From assembly GCF_015645445.1 (NCBI RefSeq), contig NZ_JADOGI010000021.1, positions 1 through 64,000 on the forward strand: 64,000 bases of DNA, written 5' to 3'. How positions within the stretch are numbered: position 1 is the first letter of the stretch; every line of letters starts with the position of its first letter. Shown here piece after piece: positions 41,114 through 50,134 of this stretch. The notes under the pieces were generated by a model. The model saw nothing but the letters and a program-made list of their open reading frames with translations, was not told the origin of the DNA and ran no database searches. Source of the stretch: Nonomuraea cypriaca. GTDB lineage: Bacteria; Actinomycetota; Actinomycetes; Streptosporangiales; Streptosporangiaceae. The position numbers and the translations under genes are program-made.

Positions 41114-41563
41114 TCAGCTCGGCTCCTGCCCTCCGCGACGGTGTCCACGGATCTCTCCGCCCAGCTGATCGCGGAGTTCGCGGAGGAGGGCTGGAGCGGA
41201 GACGACCGCCCACCGGTCGCCGCCGAGGTAGGTTCCGCCGTACGGCTCCGCCTCGTCGAGCCAGGCGTCCTTACCGGCAGGCGCCGCGAAGGTCATGATG
41301 GTGTAGCGACCTTGCGGGGACTGGCACACCACTTGACGGAACTCGGCGCTGTGCCCCTGTTCCTGCGGGCGCGGGCATCGAGCCGCCGCGATGATGCGTT
41401 CCATGGTCGCCGTAGGACGCGGCCCCGGCCCGGCCTGGTGATGGTCGTGGCCCGCGGCGTCGATCGGCTCAGGGCTCCAGGCCGACGCCAGGACGAAGCC
41501 CACGCCCAGCGCGGTCAGGCAGCAGGCGGCGATGATCCGTAGCCGATGCAGTACGTTCGTCAC
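41114..41563 (-). CDS. Secreted or membrane-anchored hypothetical protein
   Basis: This 149-residue protein has one N-terminal hydrophobic segment (LRIIAACCLTALGVGFVLAS) and an extracytoplasmic domain with two Cys (AARCPRPQEQ, VVCQSPQGRYTIMTFAA) that may form a disulfide. The end is GDRWAVVSAPALLRELRDQL. No family is recognised. It converges on the GNAT gene, 6 bp apart. Confidence 0.6.
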   Translation of the reverse strand: MTNVLHRLRIIAACCLTALGVGFVLASAWSPEPIDAAGHDHHQAGPGPRPTATMERIIAAARCPRPQEQGHSAEFRQVVCQSPQGRYTIMTFAAPAGKDAWLDEAEPYGGTYLGGDRWAVVSAPALLRELRDQLGGEIRGHRRGGQEPS

Positions 41564-41771
41564 GTTGTACCCGGTGTCTCAGTCGCTTTGTACGTGGGTA
41601 CGCAGCGGTGCAGGCCAGGGTTCACCTCGGCCACGCTTCTCGCGACAACACCGGCCTCAGCAAAGAGCTCGAACAGCATTCAGAAAGTGCGCCGGAACCA
41701 GCCTTCCGTCCGCGGCGACACTCATTAGGCTCGCCACCTGACCCTGGACGAGATACGAAGGGCTGAATGCC

Positions 41772-42368
41772 ATGTCACACCCGACCACGGTGGGACGCAC
41801 GCGACGTGCGGCCGGCTGCGTTCTGCTGGCCCCGCTCACCGCACTGGCCGTGGCCGGATGCGGCAGCGATCCCGGCGAGGGCACAGAAAGCGTCAAGCCC
41901 TCATTCTCGCCCGCCTCCGCCTCCGCCTCCGCCTCTGCCTCTGCCCCGGCTCCCGCCTCCGCCTCTGCCCCCGCCTCGAGCCCGTCGCACGCCACGCTCG
42001 CCCCGTCCCCGGCAGTTACAGACGCTGCCGAGAGTGATCCCGAGGCATGCGCCGACGGGAACTGCGAGATTGTGGTGTCCGAACCGGTGACGATCCGCTT
42101 CGACAGCCCTGACGGCCCCGTGAAGCTGTCCCTGACCAAGGTCCGCGAGAACGAGGTCGGCTACCTGGTGACCTCGGGGAGCAACCAGACGAGCGGCGAC
42201 ACGAGTGGCGATGGCAGCAGCTGCGTCGCCGTCTTCTCCGGCAGCGGCAGCAGGAGTGCGTGCGGCATGGTCGTGCGGAAGCCTCCGGCCAGGAAGGACG
42301 GGGCAGTCGTCCTGCAGGTGGTGGCACAGGCGGACGGCACCGCGATCCTTCGGCTCGTCTCGGGCTGA
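41772..42368 (+). CDS. Secreted lipoprotein with Ser/Ala/Pro linker
   Basis: This 198-residue protein has a twin-Arg-containing signal peptide (VGRTRRAAGCVLLAPLTALA) and lipobox LAVAGC, so Cys near residue 30 would be lipidated. A low-complexity linker (about 45-75) of SASASASAPAPASAS-type repeats follows, then a domain with DPEACADGNCEIVVSEPVTI and a second Cys pair (SSCVAVFSGSGSRSAC). The function is unknown. It appears to be a surface protein unique to actinobacteria. Confidence 0.75.
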   Translation: MSHPTTVGRTRRAAGCVLLAPLTALAVAGCGSDPGEGTESVKPSFSPASASASASASAPAPASASAPASSPSHATLAPSPAVTDAAESDPEACADGNCEIVVSEPVTIRFDSPDGPVKLSLTKVRENEVGYLVTSGSNQTSGDTSGDGSSCVAVFSGSGSRSACGMVVRKPPARKDGAVVLQVVAQADGTAILRLVSG

Positions 42369-42494
42369 CGACCCGGCCCGATCTCCAGGACGCTCCGGTG
42401 TACTCCCGCGAGGACAGGGGGGCTGTGGCCGGCGCCGGGTCGGCAGCACTGTGGCGCGGAGGCCGTGGGCCGCCGCGCCACAGGTGTTCGGAGG

Positions 42495-43496
42495 TCAGCC
42501 TGCGCTGCAGGAGACCGTCGGCCAGGTGTAGTTGCCGTTGTGCTGGATCGTCACGCCCCAGTTGTTGCCGTTGCCGTTGGGTCTGGCCGTCATGACCTGG
42601 CTGCTGGGGTAGCTGGCGCTGACGTTCCACGTCGAGAGGACTCTCGCCGGGGACGGTACGTTCATCGTCACGGTCCAGTTGCTCGAGCCGCTGACCGAGA
42701 CGGCGAGGTTGTAGCGATCACTCCACTGCTGACCCGCGGACAGCGTCGCGGTGCAGCCATCACCCGGGTTTCCGGGGTCACCGGGGTTTCCCGGGTTGCC
42801 GCCGGTGGAGCCGCCCACCGTGATGTTGGAGTTTCCGCTGCTCTGGTATCCCTCCGTTGCCATGATCATGTAGTCATGGCTGCCCAGGCTCATTCCGTTA
42901 CGGGCCCATGCGTCGAAGTGGTTGCCGGCGGTTATGGTTCCGCCGGTCTTCTTCGACTGCCGGACGCTCCAGTACTGGTTGAAGGTCCTGGTGCCCTCGA
43001 TGGAGGGGGCGTTGTATCGCGTCGTCTGGTAAATGTCGTACGTGCCGCCATCGCTGGTGACCGTGCCCTTGTACGTTCCGGTGGGCCGATAAGTGCCCCA
43101 GTTGTCGACGATGTAATATTCCACGAGTGGGTTTCTCGTCCACCCATAGAGAGTCAGATACGAATTACCGGACGGATTGAAGCTGCCCGAGTAGGTCACG
43201 GTCCTGCGCCCGCCGGGGTTCCAGCCCTTACCGGCGACGAAGTTACCGGTGTTTCGCCACGAGGTGCTGTAATTTCCGCCGGACCCCAGTTCCATGGAGA
43301 CCGTTCCATTGCTGTCGGTCCAGAAGGAATAGAAGTAGCCGTTATTGTTGCCAGTTTGGTTGGACGTTATGGCGGCGTTGGCGATGCCGGGCACCATCGC
43401 GAGGACCGCGGCCAGCACCACCGCGCAGGCACGGCCGACGTGCAGCCTGATGCGGCCGCGTCTGCGGCTCTTCGGGTAGGCGGGGGCGTCGTTCAT
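42495..43496 (-). CDS. xynB: Endo-1,4-beta-xylanase, GH11 with C-terminal CBM2
   Basis: ATG 43496 gives 333 residues with a signal peptide ([20 protein letters not shown]). The GH11 jelly roll has [20 protein letters not shown], the nucleophile Glu in [13 protein letters not shown] (near residue 126) and the acid/base Glu in [14 protein letters not shown] (near 214). A Gly/Asn/Pro linker leads to a CBM2-type module ([20 protein letters not shown] to the C-terminal Cys). It is a secreted enzyme that binds polysaccharide and hydrolyses xylan. A TGAAACTTTCA palindrome lies about 310 bp upstream. Confidence 0.93.
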   Translation of the reverse strand: MNDAPAYPKSRRRGRIRLHVGRACAVVLAAVLAMVPGIANAAITSNQTGNNNGYFYSFWTDSNGTVSMELGSGGNYSTSWRNTGNFVAGKGWNPGGRRTVTYSGSFNPSGNSYLTLYGWTRNPLVEYYIVDNWGTYRPTGTYKGTVTSDGGTYDIYQTTRYNAPSIEGTRTFNQYWSVRQSKKTGGTITAGNHFDAWARNGMSLGSHDYMIMATEGYQSSGNSNITVGGSTGGNPGNPGDPGNPGDGCTATLSAGQQWSDRYNLAVSVSGSSNWTVTMNVPSPARVLSTWNVSASYPSSQVMTARPNGNGNNWGVTIQHNGNYTWPTVSCSAG

Positions 43497-44182
43497 GTGC
43501 GTGCTACCTCCTCGAGAAGGCTGGCGGGAGGCCAGGCAGCGTGCTACACCCAGCGGGGCTGTCGGTGGCCGGGGTGACGGCCGGCGGCGTTGCCGGTTGA
43601 CGACAGGAGGGGCCGGGTCGCGGTGGGTGACCCGGATCGACAGTGGTTGCGGTCTGTCGATGGCGACAGTGTTCGTCTGACCTGTCGGGCTGTCAACGAT
43701 CCCCGTAAGGTCGCGATCATCTTCCTGTTTTCGGTACGTCTCGAAAACGCATATGACCTGTTCATTGGCCCTTCTTAGCCGAGCAGGTTCGGTGGTGCCA
43801 AATGAAACTTTCAGTGATCTTCCGAAACATTCTGTCCGGAGTGCAGCCAGGCCGACCACGTACCTCTCAAGGGCCACACCAGGGACGACAGCGGGACCGA
43901 GAGCAGCGGCCGACGGTCGCGGAGGCGGCGGTCCTGAGCGGCCCGTAGGCCGTCGGAGGCGTTCCGGAAGCCCTGCTGGGCGGGGCGTGCGCGGCGGTGA
44001 GCGCGCCGTGCCCGGACTAGGCGACGATGGGGCAAACATCAAAATCGTGGTTGAATGACACCTTTGGGTTTTACGGGTTGTTTGGGTTCGAGGAGGTAAC
44101 TGAGAATATCTGTATGGGTATGTCTGCTTCCGTCTGAGTGCTCACCGAAATGGGGAGTGCCGGATTTCGAGCCGATCTATCC
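43497..44182. other. Long divergent intergenic region between the xylanase and His-rich protein genes
   Basis: No gene is supported in this 686-bp stretch. It includes an AT-richer section (43690-43850) with CGAAA-type pentamers and the palindrome at 43803, suited to the xylanase promoter, and another AT-richer section (44040-44140) just upstream of the His-rich protein. A GC-rich middle (43860-44030) has spurious frames. Confidence 0.45.
43803..43813. promoter_or_regulatory. Possible xylanase-gene operator (CGAAA/TTTCG-type)
   Basis: TGAAACTTTCA is a perfect 11-bp palindrome, followed by CCGAAAC at 43822 and preceded by CGAAAAC near 43739. Pentameric CGAAA repeats have been described as negative elements in streptomycete xylanase promoters. 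Distance from the xylanase start is about 310 bp, so the link is uncertain. Confidence 0.4.
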
Positions 44183-44737
44183 ATGAACGGAAGCAAAGCA
44201 GTGAACACTGAAAGTCGGCGGTCGCGAACGCCACGCCATGGGCGGTTCGCGACACTAGCTCTCACCGGCGCGATCGCCGGTGTCATGTTCCTTCCACTCG
44301 GCCAGGCGGCAGCCGGAGCGAGCGCGGGTTACCCCGCCGTTCAGGCCGGCGGCCCGCCGGCGCCCGCGCCGCGTGTGATCACGCGCCCGGCGCCGAAGCC
44401 TGTGGTGGTGCACCACGTCAAGAAGGAGAAGCGGGTCCCGCCTCCTCGGCGGCACTCGCACCGGCGCCACTGGGAGGACATCCAGGTAGACATCCACAAC
44501 CGCAACGGCAACTTCAACAGGGAGCACCGTAGGAACCGCTTCCACCGGCACCACGACCACTTCAACCACGACTTCCACCACGACTTCAAGCCCGACTTCC
44601 ACCACGACTTCAAGCCCGACTTCAAGCCCGACATCAAGCCCGACATCAAGCCCGACATCAAGCCCGACCATGAGGTCGAGGAGCCGGCAGCTGACATGCC
44701 GTCAAATGACCTGTGGGACAGTGTCAATGGATCATGA
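44183..44737 (+). CDS. Secreted His-rich protein with tandem DFKPD/DIKPD repeats
   Basis: ATG 44183 (MNGSKAVNTESRRSRTPRHG) gives 184 residues with a long signal sequence (FATLALTGAIAGVMFLPLGQ). The mature protein is basic and Pro/His-rich (VVVHHVKKEKRVPPPRRHSH). Repeats of HDFHHDFKPDFHHDFKPDF and then three DIKPD units follow, with an acidic end. Alternating His and Asp would suit metal binding at the cell surface. The DNA under the repeats is a minisatellite (about 44560-44670). The family is not recognised. Confidence 0.7.
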   Translation: MNGSKAVNTESRRSRTPRHGRFATLALTGAIAGVMFLPLGQAAAGASAGYPAVQAGGPPAPAPRVITRPAPKPVVVHHVKKEKRVPPPRRHSHRRHWEDIQVDIHNRNGNFNREHRRNRFHRHHDHFNHDFHHDFKPDFHHDFKPDFKPDIKPDIKPDIKPDHEVEEPAADMPSNDLWDSVNGS

Positions 44738-44913
44738 GGGCGCCCATCGCTGATACCACGGTCGGCGCAGGGTGAAAATCGCTCGCGCCTTCTGGGGAAC
44801 AGTGGATGATCTGGCGCGATTGATCGCCGAGATCTGTTTCAGTTGTCGGCATACTTGACTCGCGCAGCCTTCGACGCCCATCGCCGGGAGCGCCCGGCAC
44901 GCACCACCTGCGA

Positions 44914-44954
44914 GATCGAGCTGTCGTAGATCCCAGATCTACGACAGCTCGATC
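44914..44954. terminator. Perfect 19-bp inverted repeat (hairpin)
   Basis: GATCGAGCTGTCGTAGATC and its exact complement are separated by only CCA. It has no T-run, and this strength is unusual for an ordinary terminator. It lies between the His-rich gene and the P450 gene, so it may end transcription, but a structural or recombination role is possible. Confidence 0.6.
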
Positions 44955-45038
44955 ATGTCTGGCTCGCATTCCCACACCTCCGCCGCGCTCACCCACCGCG
45001 GCCGGGTTCGTCGCGGAGCGCGTCCTCCCAGATAAACA

Positions 45039-45068
45039 TGCACATTATGCATGTATGCGCATCGTGCA
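45039..45068. promoter_or_regulatory. Inverted-repeat operator upstream of the P450 gene
   Basis: TGCAC...GTGCA arms enclose ATGCATGTATGCGCAT, giving a 30-bp imperfect palindrome in an AT-richer patch 70 bp upstream of the P450 start. The TetR gene downstream of the P450 is the obvious candidate regulator. Confidence 0.55.
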
Positions 45069-45135
45069 TCTTGTGTAGCCTGGCTTGCAGACCCAGCCAG
45101 CGACGGGCGTACCTGCCCGAGAAGAGGATGTGGTG

Positions 45136-46422
45136 ATGACGGCTTCCGGCCAGCGGTCCGAAACCAGCCCGACCATGGAATCACCCACCGCGATGCGTCG
45201 TCTGCTGTCGGCGGACATGGTGGAGCGGGACGGATGCCCGTTCGATCCGCCGCCGGGCGTACGGGAGCGGCGCGGCAAGGGATCGGTGCAGCCGCTGAAG
45301 CTGCTCAACGGCGCTTCCGGCTGGCTGGTCACCGGCCTCGATGAGGCCCGCACAGTCCTGAGTGACGTCCGCTTCAGCTCCGACAGAGTGCGTCATCGTG
45401 ACGCAACCCAACTGCAGGCGCACGAGGTCGAGCAGATGGCCACGACGGCCGCGCCGGAGGTGGAGAGCCGCACCGACGGGATGTTCGTCTTCATGGATCC
45501 GCCGGAGCACACGCGTCTGCGGCGGCCGCTGACCGGCTGGTTCACCGTCCGGCGGATGCGCGCGCTGGAGTCACGCATCCGCGAGATCGCCGTGGAGCAC
45601 ATCGAGGCGATGCGGGCCGCTGGCGCCGAGGCCGATCTCGTGCCCGCGTACGCGCTGCCCATTCCCTCGCTGGCGATCTGTGAGCTGCTCGGCGTCGACT
45701 ACGCCGACCGGGCTGAGTTCCAGGAACGCACCGCCATCGCGCTGAACTCCAACACCAGTGACGACGAACGGGCCCGCGCCGGCCTGGAGCTGTACGGCTT
45801 CATCCAGGAGCTGGTGGCGGCCAAGCGGGCCAAGTCGGCCGACGACCTGCTGTCCGGGCTCGTCCACGACGCCGATCCGCCGCTGACCGACGCGCAACTG
45901 GTCGACGTGGCGCTCGTGCTGCTCGGCGCCGGTCACGAGACCACCGCCAACATGCTGGGCCTGGGCACGTTCGCGCTGCTGGAAAACCCCGACCAGCTCG
46001 CCGCGCTGCGCGCCGACCCCGCTCTCCTGGACAATACGGTCGAGGAGCTGCTGCGCTACCTGTCCATCATTCAGATGGGCGTCAGCCGGGTGGCCACCGA
46101 GGACATCACGGTCGCCGGCGTGGAGATCCCCGCAGGTTCCACCATGATCATCGCTACGCCCGAGGTCAACCGCGATCCCCGCCACTGGAGCGACCCCGAC
46201 CGGCTGGACGTGCGCCGGTCCCGCACCTCGCACCTGGCCTTCGGGCACGGCGTCCACCAGTGTCTGGGCCAGCAGCTGGCCCGGGTGGAGATGCAGGTCG
46301 GCCTGGGCGAGCTGTTCACGCGGCTGCCGAACCTCCGCCTCGCCGTACCCGCCGACCAGGTGCCGCTGCGCAACGAGATGCTCATCTTCGGCGTGCACTC
46401 CCTGCCCGTAACGTGGGCATGA
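45136..46422 (+). CDS. Cytochrome P450
   Basis: ATG 45136 has AGAAGAGG upstream and gives 428 residues. The I-helix motif is LLGAGHETTANMLGLG, the K-helix ExxR is VEELLRYLSI, and the heme loop is LAFGHGVHQCLGQQLARVEM with the axial Cys. It is a soluble class I bacterial P450 similar to CYP105/CYP107 types. It would need ferredoxin and reductase encoded elsewhere, since none is adjacent. A TetR regulator follows in the same direction and an inverted repeat precedes it. Confidence 0.93.
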   Translation: MTASGQRSETSPTMESPTAMRRLLSADMVERDGCPFDPPPGVRERRGKGSVQPLKLLNGASGWLVTGLDEARTVLSDVRFSSDRVRHRDATQLQAHEVEQMATTAAPEVESRTDGMFVFMDPPEHTRLRRPLTGWFTVRRMRALESRIREIAVEHIEAMRAAGAEADLVPAYALPIPSLAICELLGVDYADRAEFQERTAIALNSNTSDDERARAGLELYGFIQELVAAKRAKSADDLLSGLVHDADPPLTDAQLVDVALVLLGAGHETTANMLGLGTFALLENPDQLAALRADPALLDNTVEELLRYLSIIQMGVSRVATEDITVAGVEIPAGSTMIIATPEVNRDPRHWSDPDRLDVRRSRTSHLAFGHGVHQCLGQQLARVEMQVGLGELFTRLPNLRLAVPADQVPLRNEMLIFGVHSLPVTWA

Positions 46423-46454
46423 CCAGCCTCGCAGGCTGCGGCTGAGGGCCCTGC

Positions 46455-46605
46455 CGGGAGCGGCCGAGAGCCCGTCTCGATCGGCTGAGAGCTGGTCTTG
46501 ATCGGTTCAGGGTCCATCTTGAACGGCTTAGGGCCTGTCGGAAACGGCTCAGGTTTCGGGAACGGGCGAGAGATCGTCGGGGAACGGCTGAGAGCCGGGA
46601 AGTCA
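46455..46605. repeat. Degenerate tandem repeat, about 22-bp unit, six copies
   Basis: Units begin CGGCTGAGAGC, CGGTTCAGGGTC, CGGCTTAGGGCC, CGGCTCAGGTTT, CGGGCGAGAG, CGGCTGAGAGCC with CTTGAA/GGGAA-type connectors. The repeats fill the gap between the P450 and TetR genes. They could bind a regulator or simply reflect slippage. Confidence 0.6.
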
Positions 46606-46622
46606 CGCGAGGAGGGTCCACC

Positions 46623-47459
46623 ATGGTCCGGACTGACCCGGGGGTCACCGCCACCCCGGCGGTGACCGGGCGGCGCGAGCGCAAGAAGCTGGCCACCCGC
46701 GCCGCCGTGCGTGAGGCGGCGCTGCGTCTGGCGGCACGCCACGGTGTGGAGAACGTCACCATCGACCAGATCGCCACCGAGGCCGACATCGCGGTGCGGA
46801 CCTTCTTCAACTACTTCTCCAGCAAGGAGGAGGCGGTGGTCGCCACCCTGGCGGCCGGGGCCGAGGCGCTCATCATCGAGTTCCGCGCCCGGCCGCACAC
46901 CGAGTCGGTGTTGCGGGCGCTGCGTGAAGCGGTGCTCATCGTCATGGATTACGGCGACGCCACCAGGCGCGATCAGATCGACGCGCTACGGCTGATCACT
47001 CAGGCGCCCTCGCTGGTGCCCCAGCGGCTGGCCGTGTTCGCCGCCCAGGAGAAGGCGCTCGCCGAAGCCATCGCCGAACGCGTCCACCCGTCTCCGCCCG
47101 ACGTCGACGGCGTCAGCACCGCCGACGGAGCCGGCCTGCAGCAGTCTCCGGAGTGGCGGGATCGAGCCGCGCCCGATCCCATCTATCCGGCGCTGTGCGC
47201 GGCGACGGCGCTGACGGCGTTGCGCGTCGTCCTGGACCGGTGGCTGGATCGCGCCACCGGCACCCGTGACCTCCCATCCATGACCCTCCTGCGGGAGGAG
47301 GTCGACGAGGCGCTCGGCGAACTCGCCGCCGGCCTGGACCGTCCAGGGCCGGCCACCGCCCCGTCCCCGACTCCAGCGGATGTCCATGCAGGTGAGGCAG
47401 ACCTCCGTGCCGACGAAGCGAGCGTCCGTGCGGGCGAGGCTGATGTCCGTGCGGACTAG
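46623..47459 (+). CDS. TetR-family regulator with repetitive C-terminal tail
   Basis: This 278-residue protein has a TetR HTH (RKKLATRAAVREAALRLAAR, NVTIDQIATEADIAVRTFFN YFSSKEE) and a helical ligand domain. The last 26 residues, DVHAGEADLRADEASVRAGE..., are encoded by a minisatellite that continues past the stop codon, so the tail is recent. GGAGGG precedes the start. It probably controls the adjacent P450. Confidence 0.88.
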   Translation: MVRTDPGVTATPAVTGRRERKKLATRAAVREAALRLAARHGVENVTIDQIATEADIAVRTFFNYFSSKEEAVVATLAAGAEALIIEFRARPHTESVLRALREAVLIVMDYGDATRRDQIDALRLITQAPSLVPQRLAVFAAQEKALAEAIAERVHPSPPDVDGVSTADGAGLQQSPEWRDRAAPDPIYPALCAATALTALRVVLDRWLDRATGTRDLPSMTLLREEVDEALGELAAGLDRPGPATAPSPTPADVHAGEADLRADEASVRAGEADVRAD

Positions 47460-47530
47460 GCAGGCGTCCGTGCGGACGAATTAGGCATCTGTTCGGCCGA
47501 GGCGGATGTCCGTGCGGGCAGAGCGTCCAT
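47378..47530. repeat. Minisatellite across the TetR stop codon (GTCCGTGCGGACGA unit)
   Basis: Variants of GTCCGTGCGGACGAGGC repeat about every 18-24 bp from inside the tetR 3' end to beyond its stop, through 47460-47530. The repeat itself contains a GTCCG/CGGAC dyad. Copy-number change would alter the protein tail and the spacing to the next gene. Confidence 0.6.
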
Positions 47531-47616
47531 GGTCGGTGTTTGGTGTCGGATCGGGTGGCCTGGCGTGGCGATCCACCTTTTCAGGGCAAGGCATATCCGT
47601 CGTTATTGTTGGCGCT

Positions 47617-48549
47617 ATGTCGCTTCTGCGCCTCGCTGGCCCCTATGACCTCGACTGGATTGTGGCGATGGAGTCCGACCCGGCGGTGGCCGGGTGGCTG
47701 GGCCGGACCGGTCGCGACTGGCATGAGCCGGCGCTGGCGGACTCGGCGACCGAGCACCTGGTCACCGCTGACCGGAGCGCGTTCGCCGTCATCGTGCGTG
47801 ACGGCGACAGCGTGGAGATCCGGCGCGTCGTCGTCGCGCCCGAGCGGCAGGGCGCCGGTCTGGGGCGTCGGGTCCTGGATGAGCTTCTCACCCGCACTTA
47901 TGCGGCGGGCGCTGCACGAGTCTGGCTCGACGTCAAGGAGGACAACGACCGGGCCCGTGCTCTTTACGACTCATGCGGATTCGTCACTGAGCAGGTCGTG
48001 GACGCGGAGGAAGGCGGTTTGGTGATCATGGGTCATCGGGCAGGGGAGCGGGTCATCGGGGTGGGCGTCGTTCTCACCGGGTCTGATGGCAGGATCCTGC
48101 TCGGGCGGCGGATCAAGCAGGGGGAGGAGCCTACCTGGTGCCTGCCGGGCGGGGCGGTCGAGCCCGGGGAGTCGTTCGAGGCGGCGGCCGTACGGGAACT
48201 GGCTGAGGAGACCGGCATCAGCGATGCGACGGAACCGGTCGTCACCGCGGTGCTGCTTGATCATCCCGGTGGCGGCGTGCGGGTGACCGCGGCGGTGACC
48301 ATGACCGCCGGCACCACCGAACCGAGAGTGACGGAACCGCGGGTCTTCGCCGACTGGCGCTGGTTTCCCGCCGACCGGCTCCCGGAGCCGCTGTTCCCGG
48401 CAACCGCGCAAATCCTCGCCCCGACGGCGGGCGGCCATCCCACGGCGGGCGGCCATTCCACGGCGGGCGGCCATTCCACGGCGGGCGGCCACCCGACCGC
48501 GCAGATCCTCGCGCCGACCGCCGGCCGCTACCCGGTCGCGGGCCGGTGA
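47617..48549 (+). CDS. GNAT acetyltransferase fused to a Nudix hydrolase
   Basis: ATG 47617 gives 310 residues. Residues 1-140 form a GNAT domain (VEIRRVVVAPERQGAGLGRR, NDRARALYDSCGFVTEQ). Residues 145-270 form a Nudix domain with a complete box: GGAVEPGESFEAAAVRELAE followed by ETGI. The tail has repeats of TAGGHPTAGGHSTAGGH, encoded by a minisatellite. Fusion suggests a linked reaction on one metabolite or repair substrate, but none is known to me. Confidence 0.85.
   Translation: MSLLRLAGPYDLDWIVAMESDPAVAGWLGRTGRDWHEPALADSATEHLVTADRSAFAVIVRDGDSVEIRRVVVAPERQGAGLGRRVLDELLTRTYAAGAARVWLDVKEDNDRARALYDSCGFVTEQVVDAEEGGLVIMGHRAGERVIGVGVVLTGSDGRILLGRRIKQGEEPTWCLPGGAVEPGESFEAAAVRELAEETGISDATEPVVTAVLLDHPGGGVRVTAAVTMTAGTTEPRVTEPRVFADWRWFPADRLPEPLFPATAQILAPTAGGHPTAGGHSTAGGHSTAGGHPTAQILAPTAGRYPVAGR
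48410..48535. repeat. Minisatellite in the 3' end of the GNAT-Nudix gene
   Basis: An 18-bp unit, ACGGCGGGCGGCCATTCC, is repeated four times and flanked by two longer copies of a CGCGCAAATCCTCGCCCCGA-type segment that encode AQILAPTAG. All copies keep the reading frame. Confidence 0.65.
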
Positions 48550-48667
48550 CCTTGTCGCTCGGAGCGAAGCGAGGGTCGCGGTGGCCCACTCGGCAAGCTG
48601 TACGCCGCCGACTGGGACGGGGCCGTCGCCCGGGCCCGCGCACGCGGCTCCGGCAGCTCGGCCCGCA

Positions 48668-49966
48668 TCACCTCTTCGGCTTGAAGTAGTGCGCGAGCAT
48701 GTACGCGGTGACCTTCCCGCCGATCTCGGCGCCGCGCACGTCGGCCGTTCGGGTGTGGATGCCGCCCCAGACGCGCGCCTCGATGACCTCGGCGAGCGCA
48801 TGTGAGAAGCCGCGGAAGTGCCGGGTGGTGCCCGAGTCGGCGCTGAACCCGCTGAAGGCGATGTCGTCCCTGCCGAAGAAGTGCCTCAGCGCCGACATGC
48901 TCGCCGCCGTGAAACAGGTGTGCCCGGACGTGAAGTCGGGGTGCGGCGGCGTGACGAGCAACGGCGTCCAGCCTGGATCGGCCTCCGTCTTCGGGTTGCC
49001 GTCGCCGCCGGCCAGTTGGATCGCGCTGATCGGCCGCCAGAAGCTCCACGCCGCCTTCTCGTTGTAGCAGGCGATCGTGGCATCGGCCTCGGCCAGATCC
49101 ACCATCGCGAACATCCGCGCCGTCTGGAGCGTGTTCAGCCGCTGCGTCGTCGCGAGCCGGCGCTTGATCTCCCATTCGACCAGATGCCGGTCATGCCACC
49201 AGATCGCGGCCTGCGTCTGGTCGGCCGTCCTGACCGTGCTGGTCGCCGAGCCGATCGTCTTGACCTCGTTGAAGTCCCGGGCGTAGCGGTCGCTGGTGAG
49301 CGAGGGCGGCCCGGACGTGCGGAACATGGACGCGCTGGGGATGAGGAACGGTCTCATCTGACCGACCCAGGCCCCGTCGAAGGTGAACCCGGGAGGCGTC
49401 GGCCGCCACTGACCGGGCTCGGTGCCGACGGCCCAGGTCTGGCCGCCGAACGCCCCGTCGTTCCGCCGCGCGGCGATCATCGCGGAGGCCGCCTGGGTGC
49501 CCACGGTGATCCCGCGCCGCTTCGCGGTGCCGTCGGGGATCGCGGCCAGCGACTCGTCGTACTGGGTTCTCAATCTCGCCTGCTGATCCGGGAACAGCGC
49601 GTTCAGCACCCGGAAGCCCGCGGTGGCGACGGCCGCGTCCGTCGACTCGGTGCCGTTGGCGGCCGGTGCTCTGAGGTACGGCTGGTAGGGGGTGCCGGCG
49701 ATCGCGTTGACCGCGTCGTAAACGGCTCCGTGCACCATAGCGAAGCTGCGTGCCTGCACTTGCGGCTGCTGAGCGGCGACGTCCCAGATCGCCGTCTGGG
49801 CGTTTTCGTCCCAGACGACGACGGCATTGGATCGCGTACGCGAATCCGACGCGTACGCGAATGACGACCCGGCCGGTAACCCGGCGATGACCACTCCGGC
49901 GACGACCGGCCAAACGGCCTTACGCCGCAGGCCGGCTGCCCAGCTCGTTTCACAGGATTCAACCAT
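48668..49966 (-). CDS. Vanadium-dependent haloperoxidase-family (PAP2-like) secreted protein
   Basis: This 432-residue protein has an N-terminal signal segment (VWPVVAGVVIAGLPAGSSFA). The vanadate/phosphate pocket motifs appear in order: EKAAWSFWRPISAIQ (K...R), HPDFTSGHTCFTAASMS (the PxxxSGH variant) and ARVWGGIHTRTADVRG (R...H). These define the vanadium haloperoxidase/PAP2 superfamily. Secreted actinobacterial members are common and their halogenating activity is mostly untested. It appears intact. Confidence 0.88.
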   Translation of the reverse strand: MVESCETSWAAGLRRKAVWPVVAGVVIAGLPAGSSFAYASDSRTRSNAVVVWDENAQTAIWDVAAQQPQVQARSFAMVHGAVYDAVNAIAGTPYQPYLRAPAANGTESTDAAVATAGFRVLNALFPDQQARLRTQYDESLAAIPDGTAKRRGITVGTQAASAMIAARRNDGAFGGQTWAVGTEPGQWRPTPPGFTFDGAWVGQMRPFLIPSASMFRTSGPPSLTSDRYARDFNEVKTIGSATSTVRTADQTQAAIWWHDRHLVEWEIKRRLATTQRLNTLQTARMFAMVDLAEADATIACYNEKAAWSFWRPISAIQLAGGDGNPKTEADPGWTPLLVTPPHPDFTSGHTCFTAASMSALRHFFGRDDIAFSGFSADSGTTRHFRGFSHALAEVIEARVWGGIHTRTADVRGAEIGGKVTAYMLAHYFKPKR

Positions 49967-50134
49967 GGCGGCAATTTACTATGCCTGTCACATTCGTTAC
50001 AGTGACCCCACGGCGAAATGCCGTTAATGACGTAACCGAAAATACGAGCCGCGCATGTTCCGGTCATCACCTAAAGAATTGGCGCGGCTGTTTCCGCTGA
50101 TCGATCGGCGACAGCGCCGCGGTTACCCTGGAGT

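Noticed and set aside
43753..44058. 101-codon plus-strand frame upstream of the His-rich gene
   Set aside because: Translation is Arg/Gly/Pro-rich without motifs and covers the putative xylanase promoter.
46455..46605. CRISPR array
   Set aside because: Repeat units are degenerate and directly abutting, with no unique spacers and no cas genes in the window.
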